From the NCBI GenBank assembly GCA_023228145.1, contig JALOBU010000002.1:124001-188000 (forward strand): a stretch of 64,000 nt of DNA, read 5' to 3'. The notes beneath the pieces were generated by a model. It did no database searches. It saw only the letters and a program-made list of their open reading frames with translations, and was not told the DNA's origin. The position numbers were made by a program, and so were the translations under genes. Source of the DNA: Bacteroidales bacterium (GTDB taxonomy: Bacteria > Bacteroidota > Bacteroidia > Bacteroidales > CAIWKO01). Below, piece after piece: positions 8,626 through 17,404 of the stretch (its first letter is position 1; every line of letters begins with the position of its first letter).

Positions 8626-9624
8626 ATGGCTTTTAACTTAAAAAACAGAAACTTTTTAAAAGAACTTGACTTCACACCCGAAGAAATGAAGTTTTTACTG
8701 AAATTGTCGGCAGATTTGAAAGCAGCCAAATACACAGGCACGGAACAGCAGAGGCTGAAAGGTAAAAACATTGCACTTTTGTTTGAAAAAGATTCCACAC
8801 GCACACGCTGTGCCTTTGAAGTGGCGGCACTTGACCAGGGAGCTCATGTAACTTACCTAGGCCCCAGCGGCTCACAAATGGGTAAAAAGGAATCCATGAA
8901 AGATACGGCCCGTGTACTGGGAAGAATGTATGACGGTATTGAATACCGCGGCTACGGACAACATATTGTCGAAGAACTGGGCAAGTATGCCGGGGTGCCT
9001 GTTTGGAACGGATTGACAACCGAATTTCATCCCACACAGATTTTAGCTGATTTCCTGACCATGATGGAACACTGCGACAAACCACTCCATAAAATGTCAA
9101 TAGCTTTTGTTGGGGATGCCAAAAATAATGTTGGCAATTCCCTGATGTGTGGCGCTGCAAAGATGGGAATGGATTTCAGAGCCGGAGCGCCAAAATCTTG
9201 CCAGCCGGATAAAAAACTCGTGGAAGAATGTAAAAAAATTGCCAAAGAAACAGGAGCGAAAATTACAATTACCGATGACCCAAAAGCTGCTGTAAAAGGT
9301 GTTGACTTTATTTACACCGACGTATGGGTATCTATGGGAGAGCCCGACCACGTTTGGGTGGAGCGCATTAAACTCTTGAAGCCCTACCAGGTAAATGCCC
9401 AATTGATGAAAGCCACAGGCAACCCGAATACAAAATTCCTACATTGCCTTCCGGCCTTCCACAACAGGGAAACAACTATTGGAGAAGAGATTTTCAAAAA
9501 ATATGGCCTGAATGGCATGGAAGTTACCGAAGATGTATTTGAATCGAAAAACTCTGTAGTGTTTGACGAAGCCGAAAACCGCCTGCATACCATAAAAGCA
9601 GTGATGGTGGCAACACTGGCTTAA
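8626..9624 (+). CDS. argF: ornithine carbamoyltransferase
   Basis: 332 residues, close to E. coli ArgF/ArgI along its whole length. It carries the carbamoyl phosphate motif STRTR at residues 57-61, HPTQILADFLT, the ornithine loop VWVSMGE, and HCLPAFH near the C-terminus. It exchanges ornithine plus carbamoyl phosphate with citrulline. The HCLP and SMG motifs point to true ornithine specificity rather than the acetyl- or succinylornithine enzymes common in Bacteroidales arginine synthesis. With carbamate kinase nearby it may run in the catabolic direction (arcB role). A strong Shine-Dalgarno-like GGAGG lies 5 bases before the ATG, unusual in this phylum, which suggests high or SD-dependent translation. 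Confidence 0.93.
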   Translation: MAFNLKNRNFLKELDFTPEEMKFLLKLSADLKAAKYTGTEQQRLKGKNIALLFEKDSTRTRCAFEVAALDQGAHVTYLGPSGSQMGKKESMKDTARVLGRMYDGIEYRGYGQHIVEELGKYAGVPVWNGLTTEFHPTQILADFLTMMEHCDKPLHKMSIAFVGDAKNNVGNSLMCGAAKMGMDFRAGAPKSCQPDKKLVEECKKIAKETGAKITITDDPKAAVKGVDFIYTDVWVSMGEPDHVWVERIKLLKPYQVNAQLMKATGNPNTKFLHCLPAFHNRETTIGEEIFKKYGLNGMEVTEDVFESKNSVVFDEAENRLHTIKAVMVATLA

Positions 9625-9675
9625 GAAATAAACTAAGTAAAAAAGCGTTTGACATAATATTGTTGAACGTTATCT

Positions 9676-10377
9676 ATGAGGAATTTCAGAGCCTTTTTGA
9701 TTCGTTTGCATGATAAATTATCAAAATGCCGGCTGAAAAAAATCTTCAGGTATTTGATACTTTGCCTTGTGGTGTTATTTGTGTTTGCAAATATTATAAT
9801 TTACATCAGTTCGGGTAAATATATCCATAGCAAAATTGACAAAGTGCCTCAAAGTTATACAGCCCTGATACCGGGAGCCAGCGTTTATGCAAGCGGAGAA
9901 CCATCGCCGATATTGGCTGACCGGCTTGACAAAGGACTGGAACTTTATAAATCAGGCAAAATAAAACGCTTTCTGCTCAGCGGCGACCATGGTACCCGAA
10001 CCTATGACGAAGTGAATGGCATGAAAAAATATTTGGAAAAAAAGGGCGTTCCCGACAGTGTTTTATTTACAGACCATGCAGGGTTTGACACCTACAGTTC
10101 CATGGTTCGTGCCCGCGATGTGTTTGAAGTTGACAGTGTGATAATTGTTACTCAGAAATTTCACCTGCACCGGGCATTGTATATCGCCCGTAAAAAAGGC
10201 CTGGAAGCTTACGGTTATTCTTCCGACATGAGGAAATATTCAAGCATCAACTACCTGAAAATCCGCGAGACATTTGCAAATGTTAAGGCTTTTTTCGAAG
10301 TGCTTTTTAATGTCAGCCCGAAATTTGGAGGAGAAAAAATCCCTATCAGAGGTGACAGCAGCAAAAGTTTTGATTAG
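9676..10377 (+). CDS. SanA/YdcF-like DUF218 protein
   Basis: 233 residues. A basic N-terminus is followed by one membrane anchor (about 27-47), then a DUF218 domain: ALIPGASVYASGEPSPILADRL, the FLLSGDHG loop, a conserved YDEVNGMKKYL helix, and VIIVTQKFHLHRALYIAR. This pattern is that of the SanA branch (E. coli SanA, a factor in envelope barrier function and vancomycin exclusion). It probably acts on the periplasmic face of the inner membrane; the biochemical activity is not known. The neighbouring genes give no functional link. Confidence 0.8.
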   Translation: MRNFRAFLIRLHDKLSKCRLKKIFRYLILCLVVLFVFANIIIYISSGKYIHSKIDKVPQSYTALIPGASVYASGEPSPILADRLDKGLELYKSGKIKRFLLSGDHGTRTYDEVNGMKKYLEKKGVPDSVLFTDHAGFDTYSSMVRARDVFEVDSVIIVTQKFHLHRALYIARKKGLEAYGYSSDMRKYSSINYLKIRETFANVKAFFEVLFNVSPKFGGEKIPIRGDSSKSFD

Positions 10378-10621
10378 TTAAATTATTTCCTCATGTGTAA
10401 GCATATTGTTCTAAAATAACCCGGAGCAAACACAGTAGTTATACATTAGATTGCTTACAAAAAAAATAATTTTATCACTTAACCCCAAATTCGTTATTTA
10501 TAAATTTATTTCGAATGACCGTCATTAGAAAATTAATCATATAAGCATAAGTGAATCAGCATATTGTAATGACGAATCAACTAAGAAATGAACATCCAAA
10601 GTAAAAATGACATTTTCTTAA

Positions 10622-10897
10622 AAGTTAGATGTTTTATTCTACTTTTTTGAAGTATTGGAATCTGGGTTTGATAATTATACTGTTACCGATGACCACCTGA
10701 TGCATATTACCGGAATGGGAAAAGGAAAAAATGGAGCGAAATATTACCTGGTGAAAAATTCGTGGGGAACAGAAAAAGGGGAAAAAGGCTATTGGTTTTT
10801 ATCGGAGGATTTTGTAAAACTCAATACCATTGCCATACTGGTGCATAAAAACGCCATTCCTGCCGGAATAAAAGCAAAACTTGGATTAGCTCAGTAA
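10622..10897 (+). pseudogene. remnant of a C1B peptidase (aminopeptidase C / bleomycin hydrolase)
   Basis: Only the last 85 or so codons of a C1B cysteine peptidase are present. The catalytic His region (DDHLMHITGMGKG) and Asn region (YYLVKNSWGTEKG) are intact, as is the typical C-terminus with HKNAIPAGIKAKLGL. The part with the catalytic Cys, about 300 residues, is missing. The reading frame is open from a stop at 10619 but has no ATG; the nearest start is a TTG at 10655. The 240 bases upstream are AT-rich and show no more peptidase sequence, so the gene is a decayed 3' end. Confidence 0.75.
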
Positions 10898-10941
10898 ATT
10901 TCTTACTAAAGAGAAATTTTAGTTAATAATTCTATTTCAGG

Positions 10942-12780
10942 TTAGTTCCCTTGAAATTTATATAGCTCCGCTTTAAGCCCACTGATATAAATCTTAGCTT
11001 GATAAGGGTTCCAAATATATACTATTAACTTATCTTTTTTCCTGCTACGGATTTCAGGGGTTAAATATAGTTTGGTTAAAGTATTCCACTTGCCGGGGTT
11101 TAAGGTATCGGGCTTCATTGGAATAGCATAATATTTACAATTCGCTTTTTTATGAATTGTAGATATAATAAGAAATGGAGGCTTTTGAATGTTGTTTGCC
11201 GGGCAATAGAAGCAGGTTGTTACTTTTAACCAGAAAAAATCACCATCTAATTTTCTATAAGGTAAAGTGATATCGGGAGAAAATTCTTCAGCAGTATCAA
11301 TAGTATAATAAAACCTGTTATGAACTGAACTATCTTTAGTGATTTTCTTTAAAGCTTTACTGCTGAATATTATTTTATCAAAAATGCAATATATTTCTTT
11401 TGGAAGCGCATTAAATTTGATTTGAACAGTATCTTCATTTATTCTTGAATCGTGTGATAAAAGGCTTAAATCTTTTTCCGAAACATTTGTTTTGCCGAAT
11501 GTTTTCCAATAATATTCTTTGGTCATTCTATCTCCTTTGAGTATTCCATGATTAAATTGCCACAACTGAAATAAATTCAGCAGCAGGACAAACAGGAGTA
11601 TAAAGACTGACATAATTTTTATCGCTTTACTTTTTACCGAAATCCAATCCAGTAAAAAACCAAGAGAAAGCCCAAGGATAATATATAAAGATATAACAGC
11701 TCTTTGGCTATATCCATCAGCATACCACCAACAAGACCAGCTTGAAATAATATAAACCGAAAGTACTAAGAAAGTAAGTGTCGAAAAAAATAAGCGTTTG
11801 TTTTTTTTATACATAAATGGGAATCCGAAAATTGATACAACGGCCAAAGGCGTGTATAAAAACCAACCTTTACGGTAACTAAATAAAAACTGCCGCAAAT
11901 AAGGCTCATCAAAGTCAAACCCTTCACAAGGATCCTGATAACTGTAAAAAATCCATTGTCCCGATGTTATTTTCCAGTAAAGCATTTGCGGAAAAACTAT
12001 TAAAAAAAATGACGGCATGAGCCATAATAAACGCTTCCAGTAAGTTTTAATATTGTCTTTTTTCCATAAAATCCATACTGCCACAAAAGTTATACATATT
12101 AATTCATTTGGCCTTGATATTGTTATTAATCCTAATAACAGCCCGGTAATTACTGCATATTTTATCTTTTTGTTCTCATCCCATTTCATCACATACCATA
12201 TCAGCATTGCGTTTAACATAAACAGGACATTATGCGGCATAAGTCCTGATGATGATGAATACATAAGGTAATTGGTTCCAAAGACAAATAATAATATTAC
12301 AAAAACAACAATTTTATCGCTTAAAAATTTTTTCAGAATTTTAAGAAAAAAATACAAGCCGATAAATGCATATATTGTTACACCGAAGCTTATAAAAGCC
12401 TGATAAGGCCATGTAAATCCATCTTGCGGGTATGCGAACAATCCGGCATAAATATGTGCTAAAAGAAAAAAAGGCGCATAAAATAAAGAAAGCCCCATGG
12501 GGTATTTTAACACCCAAAAACCTTCCTGCCCCGGATATGCCTGATAAAAGGACTCTGTATTTCCGTATTTCTGGATAATTGTTTCAATCCATTTGAGGTC
12601 GGTTAAGCCTAAGTCATTGTAAATAAAAGTTGCCGGCAGATACAAATAATACCCGAAAACATCCCAGCTTAACGAATCTGAATATGGCGTAAAAAGCCTA
12701 ATTAACAATATTGCCAAACAAGCTATACAAAAAAACAAGTAAGGCATCCATGACTTTTTATCCCTCATAATATCATGCAA
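10942..12780 (-). CDS. multi-pass membrane protein, GT-C glycosyltransferase type
   Basis: 612 residues. An N-terminal membrane segment is followed by an acidic first loop (SLSWDVFGYYLYLPATF), then about ten more hydrophobic helices up to residue 405, then a soluble C-terminal domain of about 200 residues rich in beta strands. This layout, with an acidic residue in the first periplasmic loop, is typical of GT-C enzymes that use polyprenyl-phosphate sugars (PMT/ArnT-like, GT39/83). Donor and acceptor are unknown. It stands alone, with the peptidase remnant downstream, and converges with the plus-strand genes. Confidence 0.6.
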   Translation of the reverse strand: MHDIMRDKKSWMPYLFFCIACLAILLIRLFTPYSDSLSWDVFGYYLYLPATFIYNDLGLTDLKWIETIIQKYGNTESFYQAYPGQEGFWVLKYPMGLSLFYAPFFLLAHIYAGLFAYPQDGFTWPYQAFISFGVTIYAFIGLYFFLKILKKFLSDKIVVFVILLFVFGTNYLMYSSSSGLMPHNVLFMLNAMLIWYVMKWDENKKIKYAVITGLLLGLITISRPNELICITFVAVWILWKKDNIKTYWKRLLWLMPSFFLIVFPQMLYWKITSGQWIFYSYQDPCEGFDFDEPYLRQFLFSYRKGWFLYTPLAVVSIFGFPFMYKKNKRLFFSTLTFLVLSVYIISSWSCWWYADGYSQRAVISLYIILGLSLGFLLDWISVKSKAIKIMSVFILLFVLLLNLFQLWQFNHGILKGDRMTKEYYWKTFGKTNVSEKDLSLLSHDSRINEDTVQIKFNALPKEIYCIFDKIIFSSKALKKITKDSSVHNRFYYTIDTAEEFSPDITLPYRKLDGDFFWLKVTTCFYCPANNIQKPPFLIISTIHKKANCKYYAIPMKPDTLNPGKWNTLTKLYLTPEIRSRKKDKLIVYIWNPYQAKIYISGLKAELYKFQGN

Positions 12781-12893
12781 TAAAACAGTACCTATTAGTG
12801 TTTTTTCATCACAAAGATTAAAAGTATCCTATAAAACCCTAATGTAATAACTGAAAGTTCAAAAGCAAAAGACATACCCGTATCTCAATAAAA

Positions 12894-13415
12894 TCAATAC
12901 ATTTGCCTTACTTCTTTTTTGATATACTCAATAGCGTTGCTTACGGGCAGTTTGGCCTGCTGAGACGACATCTCAAATATCATCGAGCCGAGGTCGGCTG
13001 CTGTGGCTGTTTCGTTGAGTTTAAGCGCAGCAAGGTTCACCATCTTTGTCATCTCTTCCTTGGCGGTTCGTGTCAGTTCCCAGGCGGTGGAAGAAATATA
13101 TATCTGTTGTGATAAATTGTGCTCAAATTCGTCACGAATGCTCTGCACCAGGAGGGCCTGCAGTTCTTTGGCGCTCATATCGGATTTGGCAAGGCGTATG
13201 ATGAGGCTTCCCGGCGAAATGCGTTCCAGGAGAAGAATAATGCGTTCGTATGCCTGCAGGCGCAAGGGTGTAATCACACCCTGATTGTTCAGCTTGATTT
13301 CGAGCATTTTTTTGCGGGTTCCGTTTTCCAGAAAAGCTTTTAATATGTAATAAGCCGTGATAAAAACCACCACCGAAGGCAGTATATATTTCAGTATGTC
13401 GAGAAAATCTTCCAT
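12894..13415 (-). CDS. conserved Bacteroidota membrane-anchored protein, function unknown
   Basis: 173 residues. One N-terminal membrane segment (about 10-28) is followed by a helical cytoplasmic part containing LRLQAYERIILLLERISP and DEFEHNLSQQIYIS. I recognise this as a type of small protein widespread in Bacteroidota but know no function for it. A -7 promoter element sits about 18 bases upstream. On the minus strand it is the first gene after the cassette array, so it may mark the chromosomal edge of the array. Confidence 0.6.
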   Translation of the reverse strand: MEDFLDILKYILPSVVVFITAYYILKAFLENGTRKKMLEIKLNNQGVITPLRLQAYERIILLLERISPGSLIIRLAKSDMSAKELQALLVQSIRDEFEHNLSQQIYISSTAWELTRTAKEEMTKMVNLAALKLNETATAADLGSMIFEMSSQQAKLPVSNAIEYIKKEVRQMY

Positions 13416-13432
13416 AATTAATTATTTATATG

Positions 13433-13440
13433 CAAAGATA
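13433..13440 (-). promoter_or_regulatory. -7 promoter element
   Basis: Reads TATCTTTG on the minus strand, a full TAnnTTTG match 17 bases before the start of the 173-residue gene. The -33 box is degenerate (TGTG). Confidence 0.45.
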
Positions 13441-13577
13441 CTTTTAATTTTTTTTTGAACACACATCATGGACAGTTTTTTAGCCAGAACAAGGGGTTAT
13501 TGAAATAAAATCGGGATATGATTTTAAACCCAATTCCAATACTTTAAAAAAAGGCAGAATAAAACATCTAAAGCGCA

Positions 13578-13710
13578 CGAATAACGTTGGCGGTATGACC
13601 AGTAAGGGATTGCGGAGCTACGTTCCTATCAACCGAGACGAAGGAATGATGCGGGTGATGAGCTTCGCATACCACTGAAACCCTTATGGAATATACAAAA
13701 TGTTACCAAC
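13578..13710 (-). repeat. attC-like recombination site A (end of methyltransferase cassette)
   Basis: An imperfect inverted repeat of about 130 bases. Outer arms GCGGTATG (13590-13597) and CATACCACTG (13668-13677) pair, with a further inner TTCCT/AGGAA pair. On the minus strand it begins with the inverse core GTTGGTAAC (13710-13702) and ends with the core GTTATTCG (13585-13578). The inverse core is the exact complement of the core of site B, the other end of the same cassette, as expected for integron cassettes. The TAA stop of the 177-residue gene lies inside the inverse core. Confidence 0.6.
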
Positions 13711-14236
13711 TGGGCTTTGTTATTATTTCTTCATTTATCATTAATAATGCACCTTTATAAGCAGTCTTAAATTTATCAAAAGAATTTACAACTTCTGACA
13801 AATCACTTAAGTTAAGTGATATATGAGCTTTCGAAATAAGATTGTTATTTGTCTTTATATGCAAATGAGGTCCTTGCTTATATCGGCATTCATTTTCTAA
13901 AGGGTCTATATGTAATGACAATAATTCTTGATTCACATTGTCTTTATTTAACATCAATTTGAAGTAAGCTTTTTCTAATGTGAAATTTGAGCCATTATCT
14001 TTCCAAACCTCAAAATAAGAAGCATTATATCCCGTTTTCTGAGTTTTAAAAAACCAATCTTTATGATTCGTACTATGTGGATTAGAACCACCGAAAGCTC
14101 CAAAAACAATGAATCCTCTTGGAGATGTTCCAACTTTTGAAGAAACGGAGTTTCCATTTCTAGAAAGAGGTTGCATTAGTTTCCTAATTTCATTGCTTCT
14201 ATGATGTATCTTCATATTTTCTAAAACAATAGGCAT
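13703..14236 (-). CDS. unrecognised 177-residue protein paired with methyltransferase
   Basis: 177 residues, soluble, no signal peptide or membrane segment. The N-terminus is basic and polar; a glycine-rich stretch (FIVFGAFGGSNP) and a GPHLHIK motif in the second half are the most striking features. I recognise no family and see no PD-(D/E)xK or HNH nuclease motif. It starts 6 bases after the stop codon of the Eco57I-like methyltransferase and shares its cassette, so the two are almost certainly cotranscribed and functionally linked. It could be the effector, a specificity helper or an immunity-type partner of that enzyme; the sequence does not decide which. Its stop codon is embedded in the attC-like site. 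Confidence 0.7.
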   Translation of the reverse strand: MPIVLENMKIHHRSNEIRKLMQPLSRNGNSVSSKVGTSPRGFIVFGAFGGSNPHSTNHKDWFFKTQKTGYNASYFEVWKDNGSNFTLEKAYFKLMLNKDNVNQELLSLHIDPLENECRYKQGPHLHIKTNNNLISKAHISLNLSDLSEVVNSFDKFKTAYKGALLMINEEIITKPSW

Positions 14237-14242
14237 ATTATC

Positions 14243-16864
14243 TTAAATGTTGAGAAAAGATTTTTCAGTTGAAGTTAAGTTATATAATTCTGCTACAGTC
14301 GAATCAATTTGTTTCTCTAAACCTAAAGACTCAAATTCATTACTAATAATTCGCTTTTTGACAAGGTTTAAAACATCTTGAACAAGTTTTCTTTTATTCG
14401 TATCCTCCTGAAAAGGAGAAGGTATTGGCAATCCTTTAATATATGTTGGCTCAAGCATAGCAAAACCATTTTGGTATTTTGGAGCATGGGATATTAGATA
14501 CCATAGACAAACTGTTGAATTTAAAATGCCTGTAAAATAATATAGTAGGTCAGTGTTGTCATATTCTTTTTTTAATACTAAAAATGGAGAGCGTGAGATT
14601 GCAAATTTTCCTTCAATATCAATATTGAATTTAGGTGTAAATATTAAATGTGGCGTTAAAATCTTAGGGACTAACATAAATTTGGGCGATCTCGGTCTAT
14701 TAGGCATCCACCATTTTATATTACCTTTTTTAACTTCATTTCTTTTTAATAAATCAGATTCAAATTTTTTAAGATGTCTATATGTTTTAGGGTAATTATT
14801 CAGAAGTTCTTCCTCTGAAATCTTTGAGTCATTTATAAACGGGTAGAAAAAATATTCTTCAACTTCTTTCCTTGGTGAAAAGGAATTCATTTTTCTGTCT
14901 TCTAAGTATGGAACATAGATTGACTCTTCACCTTTGGGAATTTGATTTTTTGAAAGTGTAAATGCATCAACATGACCCGAGGCAAATCCTGTTCTAACAT
15001 CAAAAAAATCTTTTATATTTGGATTTTTTGATATTTTGTTTTTAAGACTTAATTCTGTTGGAGGTAATAAGAACCACTTGTTTCTATTAAAAAAATTATG
15101 ATCTACCTCATAAACCGAAAAGTTATCATTTTCAACATAATCTTTTTTCAAAATATGATGTATAGCTTGTCCTGTATTATCTTGAATCTTTGAGATAATT
15201 GCATTGGATTTTATTATTGATTTTTTAAAAATCAATAATATGGGATAAACTCCAGCTTCTTCAAATATTCTCTGTCTATTGTCAGAAAGATCTACAATAC
15301 ATTCTATCGAGCAAGTATCAAATAACTCTTTGCGTATACTCTGACAGCTATCTGTTGTAAGAAATGTATTTGGTAGGACAAAACAACCATAGCCACCTTC
15401 TTTTAGTGTTTGTATAGCAATTTTGACAAATGCTATGTACAGATCAGTTTTACCAAAACTCAACTCGCCAAGAAATTCCTTCAATGATTTTCTTGTAATT
15501 GCATCTAGGGAGTTGTATTTAATATATGGAGGATTTGATATAATAATATCTACACTTTCTTCATATTTTGACTCCTTGAAAAATGCAAGAGAATCATCAT
15601 TTACTATTTGTATTTTATCTTTTGGCAATTCGCCATATGACACTAAATGTAATAATGATAATGAAAGATTTGCAGCATTACATGCTGTTTTGTTCTTATC
15701 GACAGCAATGATATTCTTGAATATATTATTATCTAAACCTTCTTTATGGTTAGTTTCAATTTGTCTTTCAAGAAAAGTTCTAATAAAAATTCCTGAACCA
15801 ACCGCAGGCTCTAAAATTGTTAAATTCTTCGAATAAATATCTTTAATGTTGAATTCAAGATATTTAGTAAAAAATCTAGCAATAAACTGTGGCGTATAAT
15901 AACTCCCTGAATTTTTATTGAATTTTTCTTCAGGGATAGGAGAAAAGAAACTTAATTGTTCAGTTTCTTTTATTTCCAATATTGAAACATATTTCTCATA
16001 AAGTCTGCTTAAAGCATGTTTGGAAATAATTGAGAAATCATATTCATAATGGGAATACTTATTTTGGTAAAAGTCTTGAAATAATTGATATAGTGTTCTA
16101 GAATTAAGTTTATCGAATACTTTTAAAATATTAAAATCAATCAAATCATTTGGAATATCTTTTATTTTATATTGTTCAAGAAAATTAAGAATAAGATTTG
16201 AATATTTTTCAATTTTTTGAGATTCAAGAATCCTATTTAAATTATTTTTATTGAAAGCTCCTGGTGATAAATTATAATTGTAATCTTCAATAGCTCTGAG
16301 AAAAATAATTGAATTAAAAAAAGATGATAATTGTTCATTGTTAACAGTGTTGTCTAATTCTGACGAAATTATTCGTTTCCAAAATGAAATTGTGTCTATA
16401 ATGGTATCATCAAGAGTTTTATAAATAGGTTTTATTCGTCTCTCCTGAAGTAACTCTGAATAAGTACTACTTTTTAAATTTATTTCATCTTCGTTACTTC
16501 CAAAATGTATAAGATTATTTTCTCCTAATCTGTTATGGGTTCCACAAGCATTAAGACGATCTATTGATATATGTAAATCAACAAGATTATTATAAGAGAC
16601 ACTAAAAAGATTTAACTTTTCTATTTCAGTCAGTTTAGTGAATAAATATTTTGATTGTATAAATGAAATTACCGCAGAATTTTCAAGACCATGTTCAACA
16701 AATAAATGTCCAGTTGTAATACTATTTTTATTTTTATCTTCAATAATATCACTCGGATACCAGCCTAAATAATTTGAAAAATTTTCAAGTTCTTTGATTA
16801 AGCCTTTATCTCCATTCCAAGGTGAAATTAGTTTTCTTAATATGTTTGTATTAAAAGAGTCCAT
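14243..16864 (-). CDS. Eco57I-like N6-adenine DNA methyltransferase
   Basis: 873 residues. The SAM-binding motif EPAVGSGIF starts at residue 352 and the catalytic NPPY motif of N6-adenine methylases at residue 444, in the gamma order. The helical N-terminal 300 residues show no PD-(D/E)xK signature. The C-terminal half (about 590-870) looks like a TaqI-type target recognition domain, with FDVRTGFASGHVDAF, a YVPYLEDR segment and KYQNGFAMLEPTYIKGLPIP. The size and architecture match type IIG enzymes and stand-alone defence methylases. Without a visible nuclease domain it may be a solitary methylase or act with the adjacent 177-residue protein. It has its own promoter inside the cassette and lies on an integron-like cassette, so it was probably acquired horizontally. 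Confidence 0.85.
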   Translation of the reverse strand: MDSFNTNILRKLISPWNGDKGLIKELENFSNYLGWYPSDIIEDKNKNSITTGHLFVEHGLENSAVISFIQSKYLFTKLTEIEKLNLFSVSYNNLVDLHISIDRLNACGTHNRLGENNLIHFGSNEDEINLKSSTYSELLQERRIKPIYKTLDDTIIDTISFWKRIISSELDNTVNNEQLSSFFNSIIFLRAIEDYNYNLSPGAFNKNNLNRILESQKIEKYSNLILNFLEQYKIKDIPNDLIDFNILKVFDKLNSRTLYQLFQDFYQNKYSHYEYDFSIISKHALSRLYEKYVSILEIKETEQLSFFSPIPEEKFNKNSGSYYTPQFIARFFTKYLEFNIKDIYSKNLTILEPAVGSGIFIRTFLERQIETNHKEGLDNNIFKNIIAVDKNKTACNAANLSLSLLHLVSYGELPKDKIQIVNDDSLAFFKESKYEESVDIIISNPPYIKYNSLDAITRKSLKEFLGELSFGKTDLYIAFVKIAIQTLKEGGYGCFVLPNTFLTTDSCQSIRKELFDTCSIECIVDLSDNRQRIFEEAGVYPILLIFKKSIIKSNAIISKIQDNTGQAIHHILKKDYVENDNFSVYEVDHNFFNRNKWFLLPPTELSLKNKISKNPNIKDFFDVRTGFASGHVDAFTLSKNQIPKGEESIYVPYLEDRKMNSFSPRKEVEEYFFYPFINDSKISEEELLNNYPKTYRHLKKFESDLLKRNEVKKGNIKWWMPNRPRSPKFMLVPKILTPHLIFTPKFNIDIEGKFAISRSPFLVLKKEYDNTDLLYYFTGILNSTVCLWYLISHAPKYQNGFAMLEPTYIKGLPIPSPFQEDTNKRKLVQDVLNLVKKRIISNEFESLGLEKQIDSTVAELYNLTSTEKSFLNI

Positions 16865-16884
16865 TTAGTTTTTTTTATAAAACC

Positions 16885-16892
16885 CAAAGATA
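16885..16892 (-). promoter_or_regulatory. -7 promoter element of methyltransferase cassette
   Basis: TATCTTTG on the minus strand, 20 bases upstream of the methyltransferase start and inside the cassette. Upstream is ATTG at a spacing of 18, a weak -33 box. It suggests the cassette carries its own promoter. Confidence 0.45.
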
Positions 16893-16942
16893 ATCTAAAT
16901 TTTATTCCTCCAATTTATCTGCGAATGCACTTTTTTTGCCTT

Positions 16943-17080
16943 GTTGGTAACGAACCGGTGTGGCAAGTCGGCGGCGGTGATAGAAGTACTTTCCTGTCCA
17001 CCAAACCGACCGCTAAATAAAAGCACTGCACTGTCTGCAAACCCTTACCCGCCGCTGCTTGCCACACAAAGTTATATGCA
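16943..17080 (-). repeat. attC-like recombination site B between the two cassettes
   Basis: A 138-base inverted repeat. GTGTGGCAAG (16958-16967) pairs perfectly with CTTGCCACAC (17058-17067), followed by a G/C-rich second arm (CGGCGG from 16969, CCGCCG at 17049-17054) after a bulged base, as in attC hairpins. On the minus strand it starts with the inverse core TGCATATAAC and ends with the core GTTACCAAC. The inverse core is the exact complement of the core in site C, and the core is the exact complement of the inverse core in site A. The site fills most of the 314-base gap between genes. Confidence 0.75.
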
Positions 17081-17178
17081 TGTTATAAGTTTTTATGTCA
17101 TTAATCGTATCAGAGAATTAAAATAATAAACAGGGGAGATTAATAATAAGTCCCCTGTTCTATTAGTGAAAACAAAAG

Positions 17179-17397
17179 TCAATGTGCGACTTGTACTTTT
17201 TTCCGATTTACTTCTACTATATACTTAATGATGTAAATGAATGCACCTAAAAATGGAATAAACAGTACAAACAAAGACCACAATATTTTGTGTGCTTGTT
17301 TTTCTTCATGCTTAAATATAAACACAAAACTCAAAACAACTACTATTAATAGTGTTATTAATAGTATTATTATTATTGCTGGATGAATTAGTACCAT
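17179..17397 (-). CDS. PLDc_N-type small membrane protein
   Basis: 72 residues with two hydrophobic helices (about 8-28 and 38-58) joined by a polar turn and ending in basic residues. The pattern KILWSLFVLFIPFLGAFIYI is that of the phospholipase D-nuclease N-terminal (PLDc_N) domain, found on its own as a small inner-membrane protein. Function is unknown. It follows the lipoprotein gene by 7 bases in the same cassette and is probably cotranscribed with it. Confidence 0.6.
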   Translation of the reverse strand: MVLIHPAIIIILLITLLIVVVLSFVFIFKHEEKQAHKILWSLFVLFIPFLGAFIYIIKYIVEVNRKKVQVAH

Positions 17398-17404
17398 GAT
17401 TTTA

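Noticed and set aside
16941..17126. 61-codon plus-strand frame
   Set aside because: It lies within the attC-like hairpin; its coding look comes from the repeat arms.
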